A stretch of DNA of 64,000 bases from Paenibacillus ferrarius (GTDB lineage Bacteria > Bacillota > Bacilli > Paenibacillales > NBRC-103111), in NCBI RefSeq assembly GCF_002027705.1, contig NZ_MBTG01000023.1, forward strand, positions 124,001-188,000. Reading direction: 5' to 3'. This document shows positions 42,462 through 51,266 of this stretch, piece after piece (within the stretch, counting starts at the first letter, position 1; each line of letters opens with the position of its first letter). Position numbers and translations under genes: made by a program. The notes under the pieces were generated by a model. The model was not told the DNA's origin. It was given only the letters and a program-made list of their open reading frames with translations, and searched no databases.

Positions 42462-42490
42462 AAAAAGGTTGCGCTACCTGCAGCCTTTTT
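42462..42490 (+). terminator. Terminator between permease and kinase genes, locus 1
   Basis: AAAAAGGTTGC (42462-42472), seven-base loop, GCAGCCTTTTT (42480-42490), one wobble. Placed 20 bp after the permease stop, so the kinase/regulator genes would depend on read-through or their own promoter. Confidence 0.75.
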
Positions 42491-42536
42491 TCCACTTTTA
42501 CCAGAAGCGATGGGGGAGGGATAAGCCCTGTTTACT

Positions 42537-44288
42537 ATGTTCAAACGTGTTCGCATCGGACGGCTGTTCTTCGGAAGCTTTGCCGCATTCATTGCGGTTC
42601 TGCTGCTCATTTCCTCCTGGATCGGCTACAGCCTGACTTCACGGGAGTTAGCCAGCAATACAGCCAGCTATCAGCAGGATCTCTTAAATGAGTTAAACAA
42701 GCGCTTAGTGACTCAGTTGAACTCAGTTGAACAGATGTCTCTAGCCGCCTATCGGAATATTGAGACGATCGCGTTCGATCCCTTGGAGAGTGATTTATTT
42801 GAGCGAAATCGCCGTAAGGTGGATCTAATCAGCTTGCTCGCCAGCATTACCTACAGTACAACCATGGTGCAATCCATTTATTTATATATTGAACGGCCTT
42901 TTTCGACGGATGCACAAGGTCCACTGCGGGTTTATGATTTGCAAAAGGTAAAAGAAGAAGCATGGTTTCCGAGCATCCAGAATAACGATTTTGCTTGGAT
43001 CGAAGAGCGAACCATTCCGACTAATTCCGGCCCGATTCCGGTGATCAGCTTCGCAAGGAAGCTGTACAATAACTCAGGAATCTACTATGGCATGCTCCTG
43101 CTCAATGTGAAATCTTCGGAGATTCAGAATTTGATCAGGGGGGAGACAGAGGGAAGAAGCAGGCTGCTTGTAGACGCCAGCGGCAGGAAAATTGCGACAA
43201 TCGGCAACCCCGATCTGCAGGAGAGTGAACTGGAGAATATTAGACTGCTGAAGGAGAAATCGGGCAGTATTCATTTGACTAGCAAGCCGCAAGGGGATTC
43301 CTTGCTGGTCTGGAGCAAATCGCCCTCCAACTGGACACTCATTGAGATGACACCATGGAACACCATCATTCATGGTAGTATTCGCTTGGCGCTGATTCTC
43401 CTAACCGTCGGTCTTTCCGCCATTTTCGTTGCTTCCTTTGTTACCTTCTTCATCTCCCGGCAATTCACCACACCCATCAAGCTGCTGGTCGCTTTCATGG
43501 GCAAGCTTCCTGATCGGGGCTTTGTCGCTGACTTGCCAAGGGATTATACCAATGAGTTCGGGAATTTATTTAACGGCTACCGCAAGCAAATGGAACGAAT
43601 CGAGGAGCTGCTTGAATCGTTGAAAGCTCAGCACAAACGCCAGCGCGAAGCCGAAATCAAAGCGCTCCAAGCGATGATTAATCCTCACTTTCTCTATAAT
43701 ACGCTCGATCAATTGAACTGGCTGGCGATTGACTCCGGCCAAGATAAGATTAGCAAGATTCTATCCTTGATGGGTAAAATGTTTCGTATCGGCCTGTCCA
43801 ATGGGGAAACGTTGATTCCCATCGCGGACGAGATTACGCATGTTGAATGTTATTTGCAGATACAGCAAATTCGCTGGGGGGATCGTTTGACATTCACGAT
43901 CTCTATCGATGAGGCTGCCAAGGAGCTCTATATTCCCAGACTGACCTTGCAGCCGTTCATCGAAAATGCTATTATTCATGGCTTTCATGGGAGGAAGACC
44001 GGGAATATCCGCGTGTCTGTGCATCTGCTGAATCAGGACATTCGATTCCAGATTGAAGATAACGGTGTCGGGCTGCGACCCGACTGGGATCAACCGAAGG
44101 CAAGGAAAACAGGCGGTTACGGCATGCGCAACGTGAAGGAGCGGATGGAAGCTTATTTCGGCCCTCCATACGGAATTCGCATTACAAGTACGGAAGGCAC
44201 AGGGACTGAGGTTACGATCCTATTGCCGCAAATCCGAAATAAAGAAGAAGTCGAGGAGCGATATGATGTGGAAAATACTCATTATTGA
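42537..44288 (+). CDS. YesM-like sensor histidine kinase, locus 1
   Basis: 583 residues. An N-terminal helix (FGSFAAFIAVLLLISSWIGYSL), an extracellular sensing domain (about 35-280, Cache-like), a second helix (LALILLTVGLSAIFVASFVTFFI) and HAMP are followed by a His_kinase domain with INPHFLYNTLDQLNWL and HATPase_c (FIENAIIHGFHGR, DNGVGL). Such kinases sense extracellular oligosaccharides, often via the binding protein. The ribosome site GGGGGAGGG lies rather far (about 17 nt) from the ATG. Confidence 0.92.
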   Translation: MFKRVRIGRLFFGSFAAFIAVLLLISSWIGYSLTSRELASNTASYQQDLLNELNKRLVTQLNSVEQMSLAAYRNIETIAFDPLESDLFERNRRKVDLISLLASITYSTTMVQSIYLYIERPFSTDAQGPLRVYDLQKVKEEAWFPSIQNNDFAWIEERTIPTNSGPIPVISFARKLYNNSGIYYGMLLLNVKSSEIQNLIRGETEGRSRLLVDASGRKIATIGNPDLQESELENIRLLKEKSGSIHLTSKPQGDSLLVWSKSPSNWTLIEMTPWNTIIHGSIRLALILLTVGLSAIFVASFVTFFISRQFTTPIKLLVAFMGKLPDRGFVADLPRDYTNEFGNLFNGYRKQMERIEELLESLKAQHKRQREAEIKALQAMINPHFLYNTLDQLNWLAIDSGQDKISKILSLMGKMFRIGLSNGETLIPIADEITHVECYLQIQQIRWGDRLTFTISIDEAAKELYIPRLTLQPFIENAIIHGFHGRKTGNIRVSVHLLNQDIRFQIEDNGVGLRPDWDQPKARKTGGYGMRNVKERMEAYFGPPYGIRITSTEGTGTEVTILLPQIRNKEEVEERYDVENTHY

Positions 44289-45870
44289 TGACGACTTTCA
44301 AGTGCTGGAAGGGATGAAGAAGGCGATTCCCTGGGCGTCTATTGATGCGGAGCTGGTTGGCGAAGCCAGTGACGGCGCCGAAGGGCTTGAGATGGTTCGA
44401 CAAACTGAACCGGATATTATCATTACGGATATCTACATGCCGGTGATGAACGGCCTAGAAATGATTGAGAAACTGCGGGAGACTAACTTCCCCGGTGAAT
44501 TGATTATCCTGAGCGGTTACACGGACTTTCAATATGCGAGGCAGGCATTGCGGCTGCAGGTGAGCGACTATTTGTCTAAGCCTGTCACCATTCAAGAGCT
44601 TGAAACGGTACTCGCCAAGGTCATCAAAGAACTCGAAGCCAAAGAAATCAAGAAAATAGAGCAGGAAGAAATCAAGAGACGCCTGCTGTTGTACGAGCCT
44701 TTTGGTCAGCAGGAATGGCTGAAATCTGTCATGACTGGCACGCTTCATAAATCAGCGGCGGCGGCGAGTATTCCCCCTTCTGAACAAAGCTATTGGCTGC
44801 ACCGAAGCCATCTTGTGATGGGAATTGAGCTGATGAGTACCGTTCGTACGGCCAATTTATCCCTTATCGACTGGAACTTATTCCGCTTCGCTTTAGCCAA
44901 CATCATTAGAGAGGTTTTGGCCGAGGATTGGCCGGAGTCTGACTTCATTGAGCTTCACAGCCATCATGCTGCGATTATGTTCCATATTGATGATACTATC
45001 CCTATGGAGACTGCTCTTGATCGCATCAGATCGATCGGCAATCGCATAACTGAATGTGTTCTCACTTATCTAAAGCTGACTATCCGATTAGGACTAGGAC
45101 AGATTAAAGCGTCATGGCTGGAAATCTCTGATTCGACAGAGGAAGCTTTCTTGGATTTATTGCAGCAAACAGTTACCACCCCGCAGGGGAAGCTGGCTTC
45201 CGTCTCATCCGAGCTGGCGATTCGACCGATTAAGTTTTATCAAGAGCTTGCGGAAGCGATCGTCTACTCCAAAGAGGAAACTGCCGCTCAGATTGTAGAA
45301 GCTTATATTCGTCAAATACAAAGCATGTCCACCATTACACCGGCTTACTTGCAGTATTTGTGTACAGAGCTTTGGACTATTTTCGCCTACTCCTTATACA
45401 GCGTGAGCATCGTACTTGACGAGCTGTTCCCAGACATGAATCTGTCAGCAGAAATCGTTCAAATCCAAACGCCGGAGCAGCTGCAGCAATGGCTTCAGCA
45501 CAAAATCCACATCATCGCCACAAGTCGTCATTGGAATGAGAATTCCAAACATAAGGATGTAGTTGAATTCATGATTCAATATGCGCATGATCATTATGCC
45601 GAGGAAATTGGCTTGGAGGATATGTCGAAGCAGTTGTATCTGTCTCGCAATTATTTGAATCAAATTTTCAAAAAAGCGACCGGAGAAACCTTCACCAACT
45701 ATTTAATCCAAGTCCGGATGAAGAAGGCGCAAACCCTTCTGGCCGAAGGCAACTATCTGATCTATGAGATATCCGAGAAGGTCGGGTACAAAAATGTTCC
45801 TTATTTTAGCTCGATTTTCAAAAAGTATACAGGGGTCAGCCCCAGCGAGGTTGGGAAAAGCGGCTTATAA
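44263..45870 (+). CDS. YesN-like AraC-type response regulator, locus 1
   Basis: 535 residues. A receiver domain (ILIIDDDFQVLEG, phospho-acceptor in IIITDIYMPVMNG, YLSKPVTI) is followed by a long middle region and a C-terminal AraC HTH pair (EIGLEDMSKQLYLSRNYLNQIFKKATGETF and ISEKVGYKNVPYFSSIFKKYTGVSP). It overlaps the kinase gene by 26 bp. It probably activates both promoters that carry the GTGAA...TTCATTAC element. Confidence 0.93.
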   Translation: MMWKILIIDDDFQVLEGMKKAIPWASIDAELVGEASDGAEGLEMVRQTEPDIIITDIYMPVMNGLEMIEKLRETNFPGELIILSGYTDFQYARQALRLQVSDYLSKPVTIQELETVLAKVIKELEAKEIKKIEQEEIKRRLLLYEPFGQQEWLKSVMTGTLHKSAAAASIPPSEQSYWLHRSHLVMGIELMSTVRTANLSLIDWNLFRFALANIIREVLAEDWPESDFIELHSHHAAIMFHIDDTIPMETALDRIRSIGNRITECVLTYLKLTIRLGLGQIKASWLEISDSTEEAFLDLLQQTVTTPQGKLASVSSELAIRPIKFYQELAEAIVYSKEETAAQIVEAYIRQIQSMSTITPAYLQYLCTELWTIFAYSLYSVSIVLDELFPDMNLSAEIVQIQTPEQLQQWLQHKIHIIATSRHWNENSKHKDVVEFMIQYAHDHYAEEIGLEDMSKQLYLSRNYLNQIFKKATGETFTNYLIQVRMKKAQTLLAEGNYLIYEISEKVGYKNVPYFSSIFKKYTGVSPSEVGKSGL

Positions 45871-45907
45871 CCGTTTGCAAGGCTGCTTGTCCCCGTATTG
45901 TGATCAA

Positions 45908-45965
45908 AAGTGAAAGAAGTGTGTTCATTACTCTCCTTTTTCTTCTTTTGAGTTATTTCTATAAT
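45908..45965 (+). promoter_or_regulatory. Operator and promoter of the locus 1 binding-protein gene
   Basis: GTGAAAGAA-GTGTG-TTCATTAC, TCTCCTTTTTC, and TATAAT at 45960-45965. It matches the element at 40548 in sequence and in its spacing to the -10. The separate promoter lets the binding protein be made at a level different from the permeases. Confidence 0.75.
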
Positions 45966-46006
45966 GAAACTGTATAGATCATAAGGTAGCGAAAGGGGAT
46001 TTATCA

Positions 46007-47326
46007 ATGAAAGTGCAGATGAGACAATGGAGCATGCTTTCGATGACTGCCATAATAGCGCTGACCCTAAGTGCATGTGGTTCCGGAAATACATCAAGTA
46101 CACCTGCGGCGAGCAGCCCTGCTGCAACGAAGGCGCCGGCGGCTACAGCCTCCCAGCCTGTTAAGCTGCGTATTGTATGGTGGGGCTCACAAGCAAGACA
46201 CGACGCTACGCTGAAAGCGCTAGATGCCTATACCAAAAAGAATCCGAATGTCACCTTCGAACCGGAGTTTTCGGGGTTTGACGGCTATGCGGATAAACTG
46301 GCTACCCAAGCAGCTGCCAAAAATGCACCGGATATTATCCAAATGGACCCGGCTTGGCTTGCGGAATATGCTGGCAGAAATCAACTCGCAGAGCTGTCCA
46401 AAGGCATTCGCACCGAAGATATCGACAAATCTCTCGTAGATTCCGGGAAATTCAAAGATAAGCTATATGCGATCCCGCTTGGGAATAACGCTACAGGTAT
46501 GATCTACAATAAAAATGCCGTTGATAAACTGGGAATCACACCACCTAAAAATAGTTGGACTTGGGATGAATACTTCCAGTTCGGCAAAGACGCCAAAGCG
46601 AAGCTGGAAAAAGACAAATATGTGTTGATGGATGCAACAAGCGATTACACAACGTATTCCTCTTATCAAATCAGTCAAGGCAAGGGTTACCCGATCACCG
46701 TCGACGGCAAATTCAACTTTGATAAAGATACCTATTTAACCTTCGTCAAGAAATATACGGAGCTTCGAACAGCCGGAGTTGTACCTCCTGCGGAGATCGC
46801 GACTACGGACAAAGAGTCTGACGCTAAGCTGGATTTAATGAACAATGACACCGTTTTGATGAAACGTACTTTTGCCGCATTATTCCCAGGCTATGAAGGA
46901 GTTAAGCCGTCTGCCTATTCCCTTGTGAGTCAGCCTAAAGGCCCGCAATCCAGCGGCTTCCTGAAGCCGTCCATGTTCTGGTCGGTCAGCGCAGATTCCA
47001 AATATGCCGAAGAGTCCAAGAAATTCATCGACTGGTTCGTGAATGACAGCGAAGCCGCAGATCTATTAACGACTACTCGAGGCGTGCCCGTCTCCAAAAA
47101 AATGTTGGAGTACTTAACACCTAAGTTAACGCCTGCTGATAAATTGCAAATTGAGCTGATCAAAACGGTTGCTCCTGACGCACAACCTTTCAACGCGGGA
47201 GCTAAAGGCTGGAGTAATTATACAGCGAAGGATTTCAAAAATATCGGCGAGAAAATTATGTTTGGCAAAATAACGCCAGAAGCTGCTTACGAAGAGCTTG
47301 TGAAGAAAGCTAAAGATTATCAATAA
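46007..47326 (+). CDS. Sugar ABC transporter substrate-binding lipoprotein, locus 1
   Basis: 439 residues. The signal peptide ends in lipobox LSACGSG (Cys near 24), followed by a Ser/Ala/Pro linker and a type 1 extracellular solute-binding domain: KLRIVWWGSQARHDATLKAL, DIIQMDPAWLAEYAGRNQLAEL, YAIPLGNNATGMIYNK. Belongs to the CUT1 oligosaccharide class; the sugar is unknown. It lies after, not before, the permeases, and has its own promoter. It ends at a GGAGCCC-TTC-GGGGCTCC terminator. Confidence 0.93.
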   Translation: MKVQMRQWSMLSMTAIIALTLSACGSGNTSSTPAASSPAATKAPAATASQPVKLRIVWWGSQARHDATLKALDAYTKKNPNVTFEPEFSGFDGYADKLATQAAAKNAPDIIQMDPAWLAEYAGRNQLAELSKGIRTEDIDKSLVDSGKFKDKLYAIPLGNNATGMIYNKNAVDKLGITPPKNSWTWDEYFQFGKDAKAKLEKDKYVLMDATSDYTTYSSYQISQGKGYPITVDGKFNFDKDTYLTFVKKYTELRTAGVVPPAEIATTDKESDAKLDLMNNDTVLMKRTFAALFPGYEGVKPSAYSLVSQPKGPQSSGFLKPSMFWSVSADSKYAEESKKFIDWFVNDSEAADLLTTTRGVPVSKKMLEYLTPKLTPADKLQIELIKTVAPDAQPFNAGAKGWSNYTAKDFKNIGEKIMFGKITPEAAYEELVKKAKDYQ

Positions 47327-47339
47327 GAACGTGTGGATG

Positions 47340-47363
47340 AGGAGCCCTTCGGGGCTCCTTATT
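47340..47363 (+). terminator. Terminator of the locus 1 binding-protein gene
   Basis: AGGAGCCC, TTC, GGGGCTCCT, then TATTTG. Short tetraloop-like GC-rich hairpin. Confidence 0.75.
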
Positions 47364-47387
47364 TGTATGCCGCTGCTGCCGTGGAAC

Positions 47388-47429
47388 GCAAAAAAGAACG
47401 GCCCTCAACGAATGTTAAGAGCCGTTCTT
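47388..47429 (-). terminator. Terminator of the second csp gene
   Basis: On the minus strand AAGAACGGC (47429-47421) pairs with GCCGTTCTT, followed by TTTTG. Confidence 0.8.
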
Positions 47430-47457
47430 CGAGAATGCTATTTGTGCAAGCTGGAGC

Positions 47458-47658
47458 TTACAGTTTTACAACGTTCTCAGCTTGTGGTCCGCGGTTGCCT
47501 TGAACTACGTTGAACTCAACGCGTTGGCCTTCGTCCAAAGATTTGAAACCTTCGCCAGTGATTGCGGAGAAATGTACGAATACATCGTTGCCGCCTTCAA
47601 CTTCGATAAAGCCAAATCCTTTTTCTGCGTTAAACCATTTTACTGTTCCTACTGCCAT
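47458..47658 (-). CDS. Cold-shock protein, CspB/CspD type (copy 2)
   Basis: 66-residue OB-fold protein MAVGTVKWFNAEKG with RNP1 GFGFIEV and RNP2 VFVHFSAI. Differences from copy 1 are few (for example ITGEGFKSL instead of IQGDGFKTL). ATG at 47658 behind GGAGG. The leader at 47670-47775 resembles that of copy 1, so both genes probably respond to the same signal. Confidence 0.96.
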   Translation of the reverse strand: MAVGTVKWFNAEKGFGFIEVEGGNDVFVHFSAITGEGFKSLDEGQRVEFNVVQGNRGPQAENVVKL

Positions 47659-47674
47659 GGGTAATACCTCCAAA

Positions 47675-47775
47675 GTTTTATTAACATGTCTTTTTTCTTG
47701 TTTCGAACAAAAAAATTACACATTGGAAAAGGTTTCATTTACTTAAATGATAACCCTTTGCAATACGCAATTCAG
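47675..47775 (-). promoter_or_regulatory. Structured 5' leader of csp copy 2
   Basis: On the minus strand a long imperfect hairpin (about 47770-47746 with 47740-47716) contains TTGCAAAGGGTTA pairing with its partner AACCTTTTCCAA. TTTTTTTG follows, then AACATGTTAATAA-like sequence (ACATGTTAATAA) before the ribosome site. Sequence and placement match the copy 1 leader. Confidence 0.65.
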
Positions 47776-47827
47776 GTTTTACCTTTAAGACTATTACTAC
47801 TGTACCACACAAATTTATGTAATGCAA

Positions 47828-48046
47828 TTATCCCTCAGAGGGATTTATTGCTAAGGATAAGAGTTCCTCTCGATCCTCTATTTTTAAGGCAATTGCGAGT
47901 GCAATTACGACATCTTTCGACGGCTCAATTCGACCGTTTTCGATCGAATTGAGGATCGAGTAGCTGACGCCAGCTTTCTCTCCAAGCTTGCGAAGAGTAA
48001 GATTTTGCTGCTGTCTCAGCTCTTTTAACCTGACATGAAATTTCAT
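47828..48046 (-). CDS. XRE-family small HTH regulator
   Basis: 72-residue Cro/CI-type protein, essentially one HTH_3 domain: LKELRQQQNLTLRKLGEKAG, then VSYSILNSIENGRIEPSKD. AGAGGAGG precedes the ATG. It follows the pyrophosphohydrolase gene by 16 bp and is likely co-transcribed. Targets unknown. Confidence 0.88.
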   Translation of the reverse strand: MKFHVRLKELRQQQNLTLRKLGEKAGVSYSILNSIENGRIEPSKDVVIALAIALKIEDREELLSLAINPSEG

Positions 48047-48062
48047 GCTGCGCCTCCTCTAT

Positions 48063-48455
48063 TTATTTATCTTGCTGCCTGCGAATTTCAGCACTAATTT
48101 TGTCGAATGGGTCCTGCCAAGATGGCGGTTTAATGGTTTTGCCAAATTCGTTCTTATGGACTAGACCGTCGGGCCATACCTTGGACATATTCGCATGATG
48201 CACAATATCAAAAACCGGTCCAGGCTCTACACCCATCTCAACTAAGGTGCCCAGAACAAAATACAACTCATCAATCATGGCATCTACTTCATCTTCCAGC
48301 GTTGCCGCTTCCTTGTACTCATTCAGTTCTTCTTGCATCCAAGCCAAACGAGCCGCTTTACGGCTTTCGGATAAGCGCTGCGGGGAAGTTCCGATCGGGT
48401 GCTGAAAGGCTTCATGAAACTTTTTAATATCCTCATAAGCATTCTTTAACGTCAT
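48063..48455 (-). CDS. MazG-like nucleotide pyrophosphohydrolase
   Basis: 130-residue all-alpha NTP pyrophosphohydrolase. The EExxE...ExxD metal-binding pattern is seen as EELNEYKEA (near 42) and DEVDAMIDELYFVLG (near 57). The C-terminal VFDIVHHANMSKVWPDG and PSWQDP are typical of the Cof-like/PRA-PH subgroup. It would hydrolyse NTPs to NMP and PPi, perhaps cleansing abnormal nucleotides. First gene of a two-gene unit with the XRE regulator. Confidence 0.85.
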   Translation of the reverse strand: MTLKNAYEDIKKFHEAFQHPIGTSPQRLSESRKAARLAWMQEELNEYKEAATLEDEVDAMIDELYFVLGTLVEMGVEPGPVFDIVHHANMSKVWPDGLVHKNEFGKTIKPPSWQDPFDKISAEIRRQQDK

Positions 48456-48688
48456 TGTGATGGTTCGCTCCCTTGCGATGGTTTTCTTTTATATACCATT
48501 AATACGCGGGAGAGGTCAACAGGCCAAGCCATATTCCATGGGAAAGGATATAGGTTCCATTTTTACTTATTTTACATCGTGTACATAACTTCACATTTAT
48601 ACTATACTGTAAACAGGTACCCGCTTACAAACACATGGGTATTCAGTGGCTTATCATTCTAGTTTCGTAAAGAAAGGTAGGATCGAAG

Positions 48689-49435
48689 ATGGGACGTTTA
48701 AGTGGAAAAGTAGCTATTATTACAGGGGCGGCCTTAGGCATGGGGGCTGCGGAAGCGAAGCTTTTTGCCCAAGAAGGCGCTAAAGTGGTAGGAACGGATA
48801 TTAAGGATGCCGAGCTGCAGGAAGTCATTCGGGAAATTAATGAAAACGGCGGTGAAGCCATCGGATTCAAACATAACGTTGCTTCGGAAGAAGAGTGGCA
48901 GCAGATCGTCCAAGAAACGGTCAACCGCTTCGGCAAAGTGGACATCCTTGTGAACAACGCGGGAATTTCGTCGACGAAAACGATCGCGAATATCGAAATG
49001 AGCGAGTGGAATCGCGTGATGGACATCAATCTGTCAGGCTGCGTGCTGGGGATGAAATATGTTTTCCCGGAAATGCAAAAAGCCGGGGCAGGCTCCGTCA
49101 TTAACATTTCCTCCATCGGCGGCATCGTCGGGATGGCCGGATCAAGCCCGTATACAGCAGCCAAAGGCGCGCTGCGCGCCTTATCGAAATCCGCCGCGGT
49201 TGAATATGCGAAACAAAACATTCGCGTCAACTCCGTCCACCCCGGCATTATCGTCACACCGATGACTGAACCGTCCATGAAGGATGCCATGCCGTATTAC
49301 AAGACGTTCACACAGCTCCCATACTTCGGCAAACCGGAAGATGTCGCGTACGGCGTCCTATTCCTTGCTTCCGATGAATCGCGTTTCATGACGGGATCAG
49401 AGCTTGTCATTGATGGTGGCTGGACTGCTTTGTAA
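48689..49435 (+). CDS. SDR-family NAD(P)-dependent oxidoreductase
   Basis: 248-residue classical short-chain dehydrogenase: TGAALGMGAAEAK (TGxxxGxG), NNAG near 89, catalytic Ser in INISSIGG and YTAAK (YxxxK) near 155, and C-terminal DGGWTAL. Asp in VVGTDIKD at the end of beta2 suggests NAD(H) preference. Similar to 3-alpha/beta-hydroxysteroid or glucose dehydrogenases; substrate unknown. Monocistronic, ending in terminator 49467-49510. Confidence 0.93.
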   Translation: MGRLSGKVAIITGAALGMGAAEAKLFAQEGAKVVGTDIKDAELQEVIREINENGGEAIGFKHNVASEEEWQQIVQETVNRFGKVDILVNNAGISSTKTIANIEMSEWNRVMDINLSGCVLGMKYVFPEMQKAGAGSVINISSIGGIVGMAGSSPYTAAKGALRALSKSAAVEYAKQNIRVNSVHPGIIVTPMTEPSMKDAMPYYKTFTQLPYFGKPEDVAYGVLFLASDESRFMTGSELVIDGGWTAL

Positions 49436-49466
49436 GGATTTGACCAACTGCTTCCATGAATGAACG

Positions 49467-49525
49467 AGAGGCCGCCCCTAATTAGGTATTTCCGCTTGGG
49501 GGCGGCCTCTTCGGCAGGCTCAGCT
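49467..49525 (+). terminator. SDR gene terminator fused to a repeat half-unit
   Basis: AGAGGCCGCCCC (49467-49478) pairs with GGGGCGGCCTCT (49499-49510). It is directly followed by CGGCAGGCTCAG, a half unit of the GAGCCTGC repeat family (compare 27504 and 59363). Confidence 0.7.
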
Positions 49526-49748
49526 TGCATTTTCCAATTAGCAATATACACTAATTACAAATATGTTAATGTGAAGTTGATCACTAACTAGATAAGCATA
49601 TTGAATTTGATTGATCTCTTCTAAAAGTAGATGTATCAAATATCTCCATTCAAAATCTCAGTGAATAGCATAATAAAGCTAGACTGTATGTAAGCTCCCT
49701 TCCCTTCGGACCTTTCTTGCAGTCTTTGCTTTTTGGGGAGGAATTAGA

Positions 49749-50324
49749 ATGAAACGACTGCTGTTTACAGCTCTTCTAGTCATATTACTCTCATCATGCT
49801 CTGAAAAAGTAGTAGATGATAAAATCACTACTGAAGCGATTTCTAAAGTACCGCCAGAGATTGGTACAACAATTAGCCCAATGAGTGATGCTATGGACCG
49901 TGGTCAACATGATTTATCTAGAAATGTTGTTGTAGACGTTTCACACTATAAAACCCACTCAGTGGCAAGAGGGGACATTGTTTGCTATGAAGATAATATC
50001 GTCTCAAGGGTAGTTGGGCTTCCAAATGAAAAAATAAAAATAAGTAATGGACAAATTTATATTGGTGGAGCAAAATTGGATGCATTTTATGGGTCGGCTC
50101 ATATTCGAGGCTATGATTATGAACATTTCAAAGGTAGTGACTTGGAGGAAAAAGCAAAAGAAACTCTTATCGAAGAGATTTTCAAAAAAGGCATGAAAGA
50201 GATTACGGTCGGCTCTAACGAAGTTTTCGTAATAGGTGACGATTGGTCTAGAAGCAATAATTCTACATTTCGAAGCTTAGCTATGAAAGATTTGCGTGGT
50301 AAGGTTGTTGGAGTTAGTAAATAG
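49749..50324 (+). CDS. Signal-peptidase-I-like lipoprotein, probably inactive
   Basis: 191 residues. Lipoprotein signal MKRLLFTALLVILLSSCSEK with Cys near 17. The remainder follows the S26 fold: ARGDIVCYEDN, RVVGLPNEKIKISNGQIYIGG and FVIGDDWSRSNNSTFR correspond to signal peptidase boxes. The catalytic Lys position (YVKRVIGLP in active enzymes) reads IVSRVVGLP, and no SMxPT serine box is evident (only SPMSDAM). A non-catalytic role is inferred. The gene is more AT-rich than its neighbours. GGGGAGGA precedes the ATG. Confidence 0.7.
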   Translation: MKRLLFTALLVILLSSCSEKVVDDKITTEAISKVPPEIGTTISPMSDAMDRGQHDLSRNVVVDVSHYKTHSVARGDIVCYEDNIVSRVVGLPNEKIKISNGQIYIGGAKLDAFYGSAHIRGYDYEHFKGSDLEEKAKETLIEEIFKKGMKEITVGSNEVFVIGDDWSRSNNSTFRSLAMKDLRGKVVGVSK

Positions 50325-50439
50325 GTGCGCAGATTTCTTAGCCACTATCTCCAGGCTTTGGAAGCAGTTAACATTTCATGTTAATTTTTGTTGTGATAAT
50401 GAAGTTCGCAACCCAATATTTATACCAACAAAAAAAGAG

Positions 50440-50760
50440 TTAATATTTTAAGGCCAGTTCCGTTCCTGCAGCATCTTCACGATAACCAGGATTTATTTGT
50501 GCCAGACCAAGTGCCCGAAATACTTTGTTGATTGTTCCCATCTTCACACCATCATAAGCTGCTTCGATCTGAGAAATACGCGGTTGAGTAGTACCCGCTG
50601 CTTCAGCAAGTTCTTTTTGACTCCAACCTAACTGAATACGTCTGGCCATTACAAGATCGCCAATAATTACAGAAAAGGAATTCAAATATTCTCGTACTTC
50701 TGGGATCTCCTTAGCCTCTTTCAAAAAATCGGCGTAATCCTGTCCTAATTTTTTAGTCAC
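50440..50760 (-). CDS. XRE-family antitoxin (HigA type)
   Basis: 106 residues. An N-terminal helical arm is followed by an HTH_3 domain QLGWSQKELAEAAGTTQPRI, then SQIEAAYDGVKMGT. Starts with GTG behind AAAGGGTG. It follows, by 14 bp, the restored end of a RelE/HigB-type toxin reading frame, the toxin-first order of HigBA systems. The antitoxin appears intact while the toxin is broken. Confidence 0.8.
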   Translation of the reverse strand: MTKKLGQDYADFLKEAKEIPEVREYLNSFSVIIGDLVMARRIQLGWSQKELAEAAGTTQPRISQIEAAYDGVKMGTINKVFRALGLAQINPGYREDAAGTELALKY

Positions 50761-50774
50761 AGTGAATCACCCTT

Positions 50775-51139
50775 TCATAAATTAATGTATTTCATCGGAT
50801 CGGTGTAGAAATTAGGGAGCATTGTTTCCGTTTCTTGGACCGCAGTATCAAAATCAGCAGAAGACCTTGCTTGTTTAAGTACAGAACGTGTGAACACGAG
50901 AATCTGCTGCCCTTCGTGCACATGGACAAAGAATATGGCACGAAATGCCCCGTATCCTTGCCTATATCAACCGCATCTGGAATTCCATGATTGCTCGCAA
51001 AATTCAATGCACGTGTAATTCGGGGCAATATCCAAAGCGCATCTTGATCGCCGGACTGCGCTTGAGCCTTGAGTATGTTCAAGTGATTTAGTACAGGCTT
51101 TTGACCGTCTTCATCCAAAGCAAATTCAATTGTTGCCAC
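50775..51139 (-). pseudogene. Frameshifted RelE/HigB-type toxin
   Basis: From a GTG at 51139 the frame reads ATIEFALDEDGQKPVLNHL, a RelE/HigB-type beginning, to about 50965. It then continues sensibly only in another frame: QGYGAFRAIFFVHVHEGQQI and so on to LPNFYTDPMKYINL and a stop at 50775. GxxRaifF is the family core strand. A -1 (or +2) shift near 50960-50975 separates the two parts. The uncorrected frame ends in a Lys/Arg-rich tail. The toxin is probably inactive. Confidence 0.7.
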
Positions 51140-51140
51140 G

Positions 51141-51169
51141 ATTATACCATGCGCGATATGAATTATCAA
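51141..51169 (-). promoter_or_regulatory. Promoter abutting the toxin start
   Basis: On the minus strand TTGATA (51169-51164), 17 bp, TATAAT (51146-51141). The candidate GTG begins one base after the -10, so either translation starts on a leaderless transcript or a later codon is used. Confidence 0.55.
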
Positions 51170-51266
51170 ATAATTTAGCGCAATTCCTTTTCTATTTATA
51201 AGAAATATCGGAACGGGATCTACCTACACAGCCCCGCTCCCCCTGAAACATATTCTCTCCCCCAAA

